Shown: piece by piece, positions 35,282 to 42,763 of the stretch
Layout of the letters: every line of letters begins with the position of its first letter
Position numbering within the stretch: position 1 is the stretch's first letter
DNA from: Pseudomonas sp. GOM6
Lineage (GTDB): Bacteria; Pseudomonadota; Gammaproteobacteria; Pseudomonadales; Pseudomonadaceae
DNA: 64,000 nt
Direction of reading: 5' to 3'
Assembly (NCBI RefSeq): GCF_029537485.1
Contig: NZ_JARPUS010000008.1
Location: 140,708-204,707, forward strand
Notes under the pieces: model-generated
What the model was told of the DNA's origin: nothing
Databases searched by the model: none
What the model saw: only the letters and a program-made list of their open reading frames with translations
Position numbers and translations under genes: made by a program

Positions 35282-35959
35282 CTAGCCTTGGGTTTCCCCG
35301 ACAAAACGCTGCAGGTCTTCGGCATTCATGTAGCCGAGCAGACGCGGGCGGCCACTGGCCCTGTCAACGAAGACGAACAGGGCACTGGTGTATTCGCTGT
35401 CGTGTTCGGCCCTTGAGTCACCCAGGGCTTTGGCCACGCCCTCGATGCAACCGCTGTGGGTGACCAGCAACAGGTTACGGTGCGCCTGCTTATGGTCGAG
35501 CATGTTCTGCGTCAGAGTGCTGCGGCAGTTGGCCAACCAGTCGCGGGTGGCGATGCTGATGTCGAACATGGAGTTGGCGGTTTGCACCGTGCGCAGCCGT
35601 GGGCTGGCGAAGATATCGACATTGCCCAGGCCGAGGGCTTTGAAGGCGCTGCCTACGCCATCCGCCGCTGCATTGCCCGAAACGGTAATACCACTCTTGT
35701 CGCCCAGGCAGGGGCCGCTGGAACGGTCGCAACGCTCGGCATGGCGTACCAGCACCACCACGTCGCCCTCATCCCAGTTGGCGAACAGGCCGGATTTGCC
35801 CATGCGGTTGTCTTCGCCCAGGTTCTCCAGCGGCTCGCGCTGCAACCACAGACTCATCAGTGCGCTCAGGGCTATCAGGCTGGCGCCGAGAATGAGCAGG
35901 TGTCTTTTGCGCAAAGACGTTGCAACCTTGGCTGCATTGGCATGAGGAATGATTGGCAT
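35282..35959 (-). CDS. Histidine phosphatase family protein (Ais/PmrG-like)
   Basis: 225 residues with an N-terminal membrane anchor or signal (LLILGASLIALSALMSLWL, about residues 22-40). The phosphohistidine motif is VVLVRHAERCD, the second catalytic His is in LLLVTHSGCIEG, and FASPRLRTVQTANSM carries the conserved Arg. Ais-type relatives dephosphorylate core lipopolysaccharide heptose in the periplasm; that substrate is inference here. The gene upstream region is 384 bp with no clear gene. Confidence 0.87.
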   Translation of the reverse strand: MPIIPHANAAKVATSLRKRHLLILGASLIALSALMSLWLQREPLENLGEDNRMGKSGLFANWDEGDVVVLVRHAERCDRSSGPCLGDKSGITVSGNAAADGVGSAFKALGLGNVDIFASPRLRTVQTANSMFDISIATRDWLANCRSTLTQNMLDHKQAHRNLLLVTHSGCIEGVAKALGDSRAEHDSEYTSALFVFVDRASGRPRLLGYMNAEDLQRFVGETQG

Positions 35960-36343
35960 CGGCCGCTCCAGAAAATATCAACGAGGGGCGGCAGGAGCTA
36001 TTCCCTGCGCAATGCCGCAAACCCGGGCCACTCTAGACAGCCGGGGGTTAACGAAAGATGAAAGCGCGGTGAGCAAATCTGTTACGGAATATGCCGGCCG
36101 GCGGTGTAATGGCCTGACACAAGGCTGCCCGCGTAAAGCCGGATAAGGGCGACCTTTTCGTCTCGCCTGCGCCCGGTGGCCCCATGGCAATCAAGGCCAG
36201 CTTCTCGACAACCTCCGTCTCGACGCCAGGTTCGATGACATCACGGTGATTGCCGACCAGCCCATCCGCTGCCAGGGCGATGGCTGTGCGCCGCGCCCTG
36301 GCCGGGCTGTTCAGCCTGGCGGCCTGGAGCGCGCAAGCGCCAC
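35960..36343. other. Intergenic stretch without a convincing gene
   Basis: Between the histidine phosphatase start and the anti-sigma stop. A plus-strand frame around 36150-36400 is open but has no start codon with a ribosome binding site and reads into the anti-sigma gene from the opposite strand. Nothing recognisable. Confidence 0.45.
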
Positions 36344-37051
36344 TCAGATCACTTTCACCGCACGGCCGATGAACTGGATCGGCCCGGTCGGCTTGCCGGT
36401 GGGCGAGCCCGTGCTCTTCTCCAGCGTCAGCTCGAACAGCTGGTTCGACTCCAGCGGCGGTAGCTGATCCAGCGGCACTTCCAGGCGCTGGCCCGGTTGC
36501 ACCAGGCCGAGGGAGACCGGCCCTTGCCAGCTGTCGGCCTTGGTCCAGAACTGCAGGGCCATGTCGGCGGGGATTTCTACGCTGGCCAGGGGGATCAGCT
36601 GAATCTGCCGATCATCGCTGGCCTGTACCACCCAGCCGGGGGCCTTGTCCTGCGGCGCCACCAGCACCACCACAAAGCTCGGGGCGGCAGGTTGGGGCGG
36701 CAAGGTCAGCATCGTGACCAGTAGCGCCAGGCTGGCCGCGAGGCCCGCTGCCGCCAGGCCGCGCCAGAAACCGAGCAGATTCCACCAGGGCGTAGGCGCG
36801 TGGCTGGCCGTCGCTTCCAGGCTACGGGCGATGCGTGCCCACAGATAGGGCGATGGCGTTTGCGGCGGCACCCGCTCGGTGAGGTGGTGCAGGCGTCGTT
36901 CCCAGGCATCCACGGCATCGCGCAGGGCCGAGTCCTGCCCCAAGCGCCGCTGGACCTCGCGGCGTTGTTCCGCTTCCAGCGTGCCCAGTACGTATTCGCT
37001 GGCCAGCGTATCCAGGTCCGGTTGCCGGTCATCGGGGTGTGACGTGTTCAT
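36344..37051 (-). CDS. Anti-sigma factor (RskA/RsiW-like)
   Basis: 235 residues. The N-terminal cytoplasmic domain (DLDTLASEYVLGTLEAEQRR, DAWERRLHHLTERVPPQTPS) matches the anti-sigma domain of RskA-type proteins, without a HxxxCxxC zinc site. One membrane span lies near residues 98-116 (GLAAAGLAASLALLVTMLTL), followed by a periplasmic RskA-like domain (GWVVQASDDRQIQLIPLASV and FELTLEKSTGSPTGKPTGPI). Its ATG overlaps the sigma factor stop (ATGA), the usual coupling of an ECF sigma factor and its partner. Confidence 0.92.
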   Translation of the reverse strand: MNTSHPDDRQPDLDTLASEYVLGTLEAEQRREVQRRLGQDSALRDAVDAWERRLHHLTERVPPQTPSPYLWARIARSLEATASHAPTPWWNLLGFWRGLAAAGLAASLALLVTMLTLPPQPAAPSFVVVLVAPQDKAPGWVVQASDDRQIQLIPLASVEIPADMALQFWTKADSWQGPVSLGLVQPGQRLEVPLDQLPPLESNQLFELTLEKSTGSPTGKPTGPIQFIGRAVKVI

Positions 37052-37614
37052 CCCATGCACTCCCGCAGTGCTGTGAGGCTGCGCTTGATCCAGGCCTTCA
37101 CCGTGCCCAGTGGCGTACCCAGTTTGTGGGCGATTTCCGCGTGCGAGTAACCCTCGACATAGGCATGCACGATGCACTCGCGGCGCTCGGGCTCAAGTTG
37201 CTGCAGGCAGCCGTCGAGGCGGCCGCTGTGCATCAGCGCGTCCGTGGCATCGGTCTGCGCCAGCGCCTCATCGTCGGCGGCTGGCGGCAGCTCCCTGGCG
37301 TGGTCGCGTACGAAGTTCAGGGCCAGGTGCCGGGTGATGCTGTAGATCCAGCCGCGCGCGCTGCCGCGTTTGGCGTCGAAGCTGCCGGCAGCGGCCCAGA
37401 CCTTGATGAAGGTGTCGTGCACGATGTCTTCGGCCAGCGCGTGGTCACGCACGATGCGCTTGGCCACGCCCAGCAGGCGGCCGCCCTCATGCTCGTACAG
37501 GCGCTTGAGTGCGTGCAGCTCGCCGCGCGCGCAGGCGCTCAGGCAGGCTTCGTAATCGAACGGATCGGGCTCGGGCAGGGACAAGTTCGGGTCGCCATTC
37601 AGGTTGCTCGGCAA
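37048..37614 (-). CDS. ECF sigma factor (SigK/ECF19-like)
   Basis: 188 residues. Region 2: LKRLYEHEGGRLLGVAKRIV, DHALAEDIVHDTFIKVWAAA and GWIYSITRHLALNFVRDH. Region 4: QQLEPERRECIVHAYVEGYS, HAEIAHKLGTPLGTVKAWIK. The only start giving a complete N-terminus is TTG at 37614; no good Shine-Dalgarno is visible, so the start is uncertain. Coupled to the anti-sigma gene downstream. The DUF3455 gene upstream on the same strand is a plausible regulon member. Confidence 0.93.
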   Translation of the reverse strand: MPSNLNGDPNLSLPEPDPFDYEACLSACARGELHALKRLYEHEGGRLLGVAKRIVRDHALAEDIVHDTFIKVWAAAGSFDAKRGSARGWIYSITRHLALNFVRDHARELPPAADDEALAQTDATDALMHSGRLDGCLQQLEPERRECIVHAYVEGYSHAEIAHKLGTPLGTVKAWIKRSLTALRECMG

Positions 37615-37696
37615 TGCGCCGGCATTGGGTCAAGGGAGCCTAGACGACCCCGCGCGAGGTCGGCCAGGCCCGTGATGCAGCGCGAAGCTTTATCTT

Positions 37697-37779
37697 CCCT
37701 CTCCCGTTTACGGGAGAGGGGGTGGGGGAGAGGGTCGAAAACCGAGAAACTGCTCAGCACTTCCCCTCTCCCTAAGGGG
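37697..37779. repeat. Interspersed GAGAGGG hairpin element, copy 2 (inverted)
   Basis: Begins with a perfect CTCTCCCGTTTACGGGAGAG hairpin and ends in CCCCTCTCCCTAAGGGG. It is the reverse-orientation relative of the element at 28495-28594: the GTAAAC-loop hairpin, the GGGGGAGAGGG block and the interior TTTCTCG/CGAGAAA segment correspond. It lies between DUF3455 and the ECF sigma gene. Confidence 0.8.
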
Positions 37780-37846
37780 CGTCATGCTGCTCGCGCCAGC
37801 TGACGCGTGTGTGAGCAGTCTGACGCCCAGGCTCAAGTGCTTTAGC

Positions 37847-38383
37847 CTATTTGGCCGTCCAGAAGATGTAGTCCGCCTGGTACTTCACCACCTGCGACTC
37901 ACCTTTGTTGGCGCTGGTGCAGGGTGTGCCCGGCGCCACGCCGCCCTTGAGCGCCACGCGCTGGATGTAGGTCACGCCCTCCATCGCGCCTTTGCCCTCG
38001 GCAGGATTGGCCTTGACCAGCTGGAAGGGAATGCTGCCTGGCGAGGAGGGCGCCACGGCGAGCTGGGTGCCGGTGATCTTCGAGCCATCCAGTGCCTGCC
38101 AGGTGGCCGGCGGGCCGTAATAGGTGCCGACCTGTTTGCCGCTGCGATCGTTCAGCGCAGCTTTGGGGCCGACGAAAACCCATTCGGTCTGGTCGGCGGC
38201 GTCGGCCTTGGCGCGGCACTCGTAGGTGATTTCGCCGACCCCGACCGTTTCCAGGGCCACTTTGTTGCCCTCGGGCACCTGGATGCTGGCAGGCACGTCC
38301 ATCGCGACCACCGGCAGCGCCGCCAGCAGGCAGGAGGCGGCCAGGGAAGTGCCGGTACGGCGAAGCAGAGATTTAGCGTTCAT
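37847..38383 (-). CDS. DUF3455 exported protein
   Basis: 178 residues with a signal peptide (LAASCLLAALPVVAMDVPAS). DUF3455 blocks: VPEGNKVALETVGVGEITYE, GPKAALNDRSGKQVGTYYGP, WQALDGSKITGTQLAVAPSS and VTYIQRVALKGGVAPGTPCT. Function unknown; often linked with ECF sigma/anti-sigma pairs. AGGAG lies eight bases before the ATG. Confidence 0.9.
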   Translation of the reverse strand: MNAKSLLRRTGTSLAASCLLAALPVVAMDVPASIQVPEGNKVALETVGVGEITYECRAKADAADQTEWVFVGPKAALNDRSGKQVGTYYGPPATWQALDGSKITGTQLAVAPSSPGSIPFQLVKANPAEGKGAMEGVTYIQRVALKGGVAPGTPCTSANKGESQVVKYQADYIFWTAK

Positions 38384-38484
38384 TCGATTCGCTCCTGAAA
38401 AGTAAAATCAGCCAGGCGACCACGAGGTCGCTGTACTGATTACCCGCCAGGGGGCGATCTGGATGCAGCCGGCGATAAATATTT

Positions 38485-39117
38485 TCAGGGCTTGGGCGGA
38501 GTAATGCCCATCGACACATAGATGCTGGTAAAGCGGTCCATGCCTATTTCCGCCGGCTTGACCCATTCCACCGGCACATACAGCAGGCCGCCGCCCACCG
38601 GCACCGGCGCGCTTGGTACCAGGATGGCGTAGTAGTCGCGGCCGTCGATCTGCAGCGGCTCGGGGTTGGGACGCAAGGCCAGCACGGCGGCACCGTCGCC
38701 ACCGAAGAAGCACCACACCGGGCTCATGGCGGCCAGGTCGGCGCTGTCTTTCTGGTCCAGCAGACCGACGAAGCGATCCGCCAGCCCATACAGATTGCCC
38801 AACAGCGGAATGCGCCGCAGCGTGCGGTCGGACAAACGACGCAGCGGGCCCTTCAACCCCAGCTGCACGGCCAGCCCCAGCGGATACAGCGCCGCCAGCA
38901 ACACCAGGGTGCCCAGCAGCCAGGCCAGCAGGTGGCTGCTGACGAAGGGGTGGCCCAGCTCGGCAAACAGCCTGCCGACAAAGCTGCCAGGGCCGACCAG
39001 GGTGTTGAGCAGGCTCACCAGCCAGGCCAGAAAGGCCAGCGACAGGGCCAGTGGCAACAGGGCCAGCAAACCGGCCAGCCAGGTGGTGGCGATGGAGTTG
39101 AAGCTGCGTCTGAACAT
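38485..39117 (-). CDS. DUF502 membrane protein
   Basis: 210 residues. DUF502 features: two N-terminal spans (TTWLAGLLALLPLALSLAFL and LLAWLLGTLVLLAALYPLGL), the middle IPLLGNLYGLADRFVGLLD region, and the C-terminal GGLLYVPVEWVKPAEIGMDR and ITPPKP. Function unknown. CAGGAGCCC precedes the ATG at 39117. Confidence 0.88.
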   Translation of the reverse strand: MFRRSFNSIATTWLAGLLALLPLALSLAFLAWLVSLLNTLVGPGSFVGRLFAELGHPFVSSHLLAWLLGTLVLLAALYPLGLAVQLGLKGPLRRLSDRTLRRIPLLGNLYGLADRFVGLLDQKDSADLAAMSPVWCFFGGDGAAVLALRPNPEPLQIDGRDYYAILVPSAPVPVGGGLLYVPVEWVKPAEIGMDRFTSIYVSMGITPPKP

Positions 39118-39325
39118 GGGCGGGCTCCTGTGGCGGCCGGCTAGGCTATGACAATCCGCCATCGGCGCCTATCCGCAAATGCACGCTGAACGAGGCGCGC
39201 GACAATCTCGCACGGGCTCAGGCTTCGCCACTCATTCGCTGAGCGCAGTACCTGTAATGGCAGGCGTGGCGCTTGGACTGGCGGCGATTCTTCTGGCGAT
39301 GTTTACCCACCTCGCCCAACCTACG

Positions 39326-40177
39326 TCAGCTCCGCTGCGGTGCCTGCTTGTTCACTATCACCAGCGCGATGCCGCCGAGGATGGCCAGCGAGGCCAGCGC
39401 CAGGCGCAGGCTGATGGCCTCGCCGAGAAACACCACGCCGGCCAGCGCAGCGATCACCGGCACGCTCAGCTGGATGGTGGCCGCCGTGGTGGATCGCAGC
39501 AGCGGCAGCACGCGATACCACAGGGCGTAGCCCAGCCCGGAGGTGATCGCCCCCGAGGCGATGGCATAGAGGACGCCGGCCAGGTCCAGCGACGTGTCGC
39601 GGTACATCAGCAGGCTCAACACCACGGCGAACGGCACCGCCAGCAGGAAATTGCCCGCCGTCACGGCGGTCGGGTCGCTGGCGCCCTTGCCGCGCAGCGA
39701 ATACACGCCCCAGGCCACCCCGGCCAGCAGCATCAACAACGAGCCGAACAGCGGCGGCGCGGAAAGCCCCGGCAACAGCAACCCGACCAGGCCCGCCAGC
39801 GCCACCGCCAGGCCGCACAGCTGCAACGGCCGCATGCGCTCGCCACGGTACATCGCCCAACCGAGCATGGTTGCCTGTACCGCACCAAACAGCAGCAACG
39901 CCCCGGTGCCGGTTGGCAGGCTCAAATAGGCATAGGAAAAGCCCGCGGCATACAGGAACAGCATCGCCGCCGACAGCCAGCTGCCTTGCCGAGGGCCATG
40001 CTTGGCCTTGGCCCTGACCAACCCTCCCAGCACCAGCGCGCCGGCGAGCAGACGAATGCCGGTGAAGCTGGCGGCATCGATGGCGCTCTGCGCCAGCGCC
40101 AGCCGGCACAGCACCGAGTTGCCGGCGAAGGCGAGCAGAGTAAGGAGGGTCAGGGTGAAGAGCTGGGGAGTGGGCAT
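39326..40177 (-). CDS. EamA/DMT-family transporter
   Basis: 283 residues with about ten hydrophobic segments in two EamA halves (TLTLLTLLAFAGNSVLCRLA in the first, LLMLLAGVAWGVYSLRGKGA in the second; TAATIQLSVPVIAALAGVVF near the end). Likely a metabolite or amino-acid exporter, substrate unknown. The ATG at 40177 gives the canonical N-terminus. It lies immediately downstream of the decayed attC-like site that closes the cassette array, but its GC content is like the rest of the chromosome, so it is not a cassette gene. Confidence 0.9.
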   Translation of the reverse strand: MPTPQLFTLTLLTLLAFAGNSVLCRLALAQSAIDAASFTGIRLLAGALVLGGLVRAKAKHGPRQGSWLSAAMLFLYAAGFSYAYLSLPTGTGALLLFGAVQATMLGWAMYRGERMRPLQLCGLAVALAGLVGLLLPGLSAPPLFGSLLMLLAGVAWGVYSLRGKGASDPTAVTAGNFLLAVPFAVVLSLLMYRDTSLDLAGVLYAIASGAITSGLGYALWYRVLPLLRSTTAATIQLSVPVIAALAGVVFLGEAISLRLALASLAILGGIALVIVNKQAPQRS

Positions 40178-40210
40178 TGAATATGAGCCTGGGGCAAGAG
40201 CGACGGCCGA

Positions 40211-40284
40211 ATTATTCAGCGTTTGCCAAGACGCGGGTTTTAGCCGGTCCCGAGTGCGTGAAGTGAACGGCTTGAATTGCGAGA
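40211..40284 (-). repeat. Degenerate attC-like site (cassette C end)
   Basis: The centre shares CACTCGGGACCGGCTAAA (minus strand) with attC1, and the AATTCAAGCCGTTC arm corresponds to the left arm of the other sites, but both outer core sequences (RYYYAAC and GTTRRRY) are lost. It follows the LprI-like gene directly. It reads as a decayed recombination site at the array edge. Confidence 0.6.
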
Positions 40285-40302
40285 GGGCGCTCGATATCAA
40301 AC

Positions 40303-40668
40303 TTAATAACCATATTGGCTCATGTCTTCTGTAAAAGACTTTGTGAGTCGCTCCCGACAATCAGACTCGTTTGCGCTCTCCCACTCACCGCCATAGGTTT
40401 CGCTCATTGAAAGGCAGAATGTACGCCTGAATTCCTCCCAATGTAGTTTGGCTTCCTTTAGGTTTTTTAAGGCGCCTTTACCATCCCGGCCAGGCTCCTG
40501 CTCGGCCTCTTTCACTAATTGAGCAAACTTTATGTTCATGGCGTGCTCAGTTGCTTTCCAACGTTCGAGACGGGCTTCAGCGTATTCAGCCTGCGATAAG
40601 GCAAAAGCTGAACCAGACACGAGAAAAATAAGCGCAGCTATTACTTTTTCTGTGCAAGACCATGCCAT
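40303..40668 (-). CDS. LprI-like (DUF1311) exported protein, integron cassette gene
   Basis: 121 residues with a signal peptide (KVIAALIFLVSGSAFALSQA). The mature part has the LprI pattern: acidic/basic helices, then HWEEFRRTFC and a second cysteine in NESDCRERL. LprI of Mycobacterium is a lysozyme inhibitor; whether this protein inhibits lysozyme is unknown. The start ATG lies about 15 bp after the attC2 core and the gene ends next to the decayed attC, the geometry of a gene cassette. It is visibly more AT-rich than its surroundings. Confidence 0.75.
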   Translation of the reverse strand: MAWSCTEKVIAALIFLVSGSAFALSQAEYAEARLERWKATEHAMNIKFAQLVKEAEQEPGRDGKGALKNLKEAKLHWEEFRRTFCLSMSETYGGEWESANESDCRERLTKSFTEDMSQYGY

Positions 40669-40681
40669 AGCGGATAGCACC

Positions 40682-40756
40682 CTATAACGGTTGGTTAGGG
40701 GCGGGCTTTAGCCCGTCCCAGTGAGCGAAGCGAACGGTTTTAACCAATTGTTATGA
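40682..40756 (-). repeat. attC recombination site 2
   Basis: About 75 bp. On the minus strand it opens TCATAACAATTGGTTA and closes TAACCAACCGTTATAGG. The simple sites ATAAC/GTTAT and inner arms TTGGTTA/TAACCAA are inverted repeats, and a GACGGGCTAAAGCCCG hairpin lies in the variable centre. It ends cassette B. Confidence 0.85.
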
Positions 40757-40758
40757 AT

Positions 40759-41535
40759 TTACGTGGCGCATGATGATTTTAGATATTTGTCTAAATATTT
40801 TTTTACGATACCGCAAGCTGGGAATATATCTTTTTCATATTGCGCCATTAATACCCATGATAGGTAGCGCGTATATAGCGACGCAAAGGTTGAAAACTCA
40901 ATAGCCTCATTAATTCCGTTTTCACTAAAAGTGAATGCCGACTCTGGTCCGCCATGGACGCATGATGATAGCTCAGAATAGCGAGGCAAAACTGCATTTA
41001 ATATAGGTAAAGACTCTCCCTTATTTATTCTTTCGGATATATAGAAAGTCATGCTCTTGTAGGTAAATTGCTCTGTTCTTTTTTTAATTTGGCTCGCTGA
41101 CGACTCGTTTGAGATAATGCCTAGGCCTTGTAGCGTTTCTAGTGCTGATTTAATGCTAGATATGCCTAGCATTTTATAAGTCTGAGAAAGAGCCTTAGCA
41201 TAATCGATTTTTTCTTGTTGTCCGCCAAATACCCAGTAATCAATGCCTATTTCGTCGTTGCTATTTTCGACGGTTTTCATCCATAGATATTGAAATTTAA
41301 GAAATTGCTCAATTGATGAGCGAAACAAAATATTTAATGAGTAATATTCTTCTGCTTTTGCCAGCTCAAATATCCCTATGCGTAAGCTTTCAATTTTGGG
41401 GATAAATGATGTTGTAGAGAAGATTGATAGTGGCTTGTCAGTTTCTTTAAGATTTTCTAAAAATTTAGATATAGTTTCTATGTGGGGATCTATTTCTCCA
41501 GCTAAATCATTAAGTAGTTTTTCGGTTTTTTTCAT
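40759..41535 (-). CDS. Cassette-borne hypothetical protein, 258 residues
   Basis: AT-rich gene in a high-GC chromosome. Mostly helical: an N-terminal coiled region (KTEKLLNDLAGEIDPHIETI), then YYSLNILFRSSIEQFLKFQY with an R-x5-E-like arrangement, a middle LGISSIKSALETLQGLGIIS segment, and SELSSCVHGGPESAFTFSEN. The arrangement recalls DUF5677/HEPN-like proteins, some of which are ribonuclease or toxin-related, but the catalytic RxxxxH motif of HEPN RNases was not found, so no function is assigned. The ATG lies 5 bp after attC1 and the stop 3 bp before attC2, an exact cassette fit. Confidence 0.75.
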   Translation of the reverse strand: MKKTEKLLNDLAGEIDPHIETISKFLENLKETDKPLSIFSTTSFIPKIESLRIGIFELAKAEEYYSLNILFRSSIEQFLKFQYLWMKTVENSNDEIGIDYWVFGGQQEKIDYAKALSQTYKMLGISSIKSALETLQGLGIISNESSASQIKKRTEQFTYKSMTFYISERINKGESLPILNAVLPRYSELSSCVHGGPESAFTFSENGINEAIEFSTFASLYTRYLSWVLMAQYEKDIFPACGIVKKYLDKYLKSSCAT

Positions 41536-41539
41536 ATTG

Positions 41540-41617
41540 TCATAACGTTAGGTTAAGGGGCCGTCTTTAGCCGGTCCCGAGTGAGCGAAGCGAACGTGCT
41601 TGAACCGCTTGTTATGC
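41540..41617 (-). repeat. attC recombination site 1
   Basis: 78 bp. On the minus strand it opens GCATAACAAGCGGTTCAAG and closes CTTAACCTAACGTTATGA: core RYYYAAC and GTTRRR elements with inner arms GGTTCAAG/CTTAACC that pair except for one extra unpaired base, the polarity mark of true attC sites. The centre has TTCGCTTCGCTCACTCGGGA. It ends cassette A. Confidence 0.88.
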
Positions 41618-41639
41618 CTTTGCACAATTTTTATTGTAG

Positions 41640-42058
41640 TCATGAGTCGCAGCCAAGTTGGATATTGTTAAGTTGATTAACTCTTTCATTGTTAAACTCT
41701 GTTACGCAGGCTTCAAAGAATAATTGCCCTTGTGCCGTGGGGTTTTGAAATGCGCTGGAACTTACAGAGCGTAAGTTGCATTCGCTTTTTCTAAAGGCAA
41801 GCCATTTTTCCTGAGTGTCAGTTAGCAGGGCGCTGTCTCGCTTGACCTTAGATGATATGCGTTTAAACGTGGTGTCTAGTGCTTCTTGAGACTCACTATG
41901 GAAATGCTCTATACAGTTATATGTGCGCAGACTGTCAAATTAAAGCACTTTTCTGGCGAGTCGGCCGAGAACTCAATGCCGCTGACATTTTCAAAATAGC
42001 CGCTAGCGTAGATGCTTGGTGATAATGCAAGGGCTGCAATAATTGCGAGTAGCTTCAT
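41640..42058 (-). pseudogene. LprI-like cassette gene with a frameshift
   Basis: Starts MKLLAIIAALALSPSIYASG (signal peptide) and runs through FSADSPEKCF, then hits a stop about ten codons on. The adjacent frame, entered near base 41940, continues for about 100 codons without interruption: DSLRTYNCIEHFHSESQEAL, LLTDTQEKWLAFRKSECNLR, FFEACVTEFNNERVNQL, ending at the TGA 41640-41642. A single-base change near 41940 joins them into one LprI/DUF1311 protein of about 139 residues (TQEKW..FRK..C is the family core). It is either a real pseudogene or a sequencing error. Confidence 0.75.
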
Positions 42059-42076
42059 GGTTCGTTTCTTAATGGC

Positions 42077-42083
42077 GCATAAC
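42077..42083 (-). other. Core recombination site at the head of the cassette array
   Basis: GTTATGC on the minus strand, about 19 bp before the first cassette start codon, preceded by GAAGCAAAGCAT, which loosely resembles the attI1 direct-repeat region. It is either an attI remnant or the tail of a lost attC. No integrase gene is in the 42084-42208 gap or elsewhere in the window. Confidence 0.5.
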
Positions 42084-42208
42084 ATGCTTTGCTTCGTATC
42101 AAAGCCTTGATTTTTCTCGCCACGGGTGCGGCCAGCGGAGCGTGCCGGCAGAACTGAAAAATGACAGGCAATGAAACGCAGCGGTTTTTCCCGACGCTAC
42201 TGTCTTGC

Positions 42209-42736
42209 TTATGGGCTGTCCACAGCGCTTTCCCTCAGGAGTTGGTCAGGGTCAAGGTAGAAGATTTTCTTCCACCCCTGGGTGCTGTTGTCCCAGCGCC
42301 AGGGGTAGGGCAGCAGGGTGACGATGGCGTAGTGCAGGTGGGGTGGTTTGCCACGGGCGTTGCCGGTGTCGCCGACGCGGCCGAGTGGGGTGCCGGGCAG
42401 TACGGGTTGGCCGGGCAGGGCGCTGTAGTCGGCGAGGTGGGAGAAGTAGTGCAGGCGCCATTGGGGGCCGAGCATTAGCAGTACGTTGCCGCCGATGCCG
42501 AGTTCGCCGCGGAACAGCACCAGGCCGTAGGTAGGGGCAACGACCGGGGTGCCGTGGCGGGCGAAGATGTCGATGCCCTTGTGGGTGCCGGAGCGGCCCC
42601 AGGGTTCGAACCAGAAGCTTTGCGGGTTCCAGTCACGCGGGCTGGCGCCCTGTACCGGCACCTGTAGCCACTGCGGGGCGAGCAGCCAGGCCAGCAGCAG
42701 GGCGATGAGCAGGTGGCGTTTACGTAGCTTGTTCAC
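42209..42736 (-). CDS. M23 family zinc metallopeptidase (LytM-like)
   Basis: 175 residues with an N-terminal membrane or signal segment (LLIALLLAWLLAPQWL). Zinc ligands are H52 and D56 in GTHKGIDIF and H135 in HLHYAIV, with H133 as catalytic His, so it is predicted active. Expected to act on peptidoglycan crosslinks in the periplasm. The stop lies near the edge of the cassette array. Confidence 0.9.
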   Translation of the reverse strand: MNKLRKRHLLIALLLAWLLAPQWLQVPVQGASPRDWNPQSFWFEPWGRSGTHKGIDIFARHGTPVVAPTYGLVLFRGELGIGGNVLLMLGPQWRLHYFSHLADYSALPGQPVLPGTPLGRVGDTGNARGKPPHLHYAIVTLLPYPWRWDNSTQGWKKIFYLDPDQLLRESAVDSP

Positions 42737-42763
42737 GGGGCGGCATCCTTGCGCGGAGGTGTG

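Noticed and set aside
36150..36400. Possible gene remnant on the plus strand
   Set aside because: No start codon with a ribosome binding site, no recognisable protein, and it runs antisense into the anti-sigma gene.
39326..40177. EamA transporter gene as a fourth cassette
   Set aside because: Base composition matches the chromosome and no attC-like site follows the gene.
42084..42208. Integron integrase next to the cassette array
   Set aside because: The gap is 125 bp and no tyrosine recombinase is encoded anywhere in the window.
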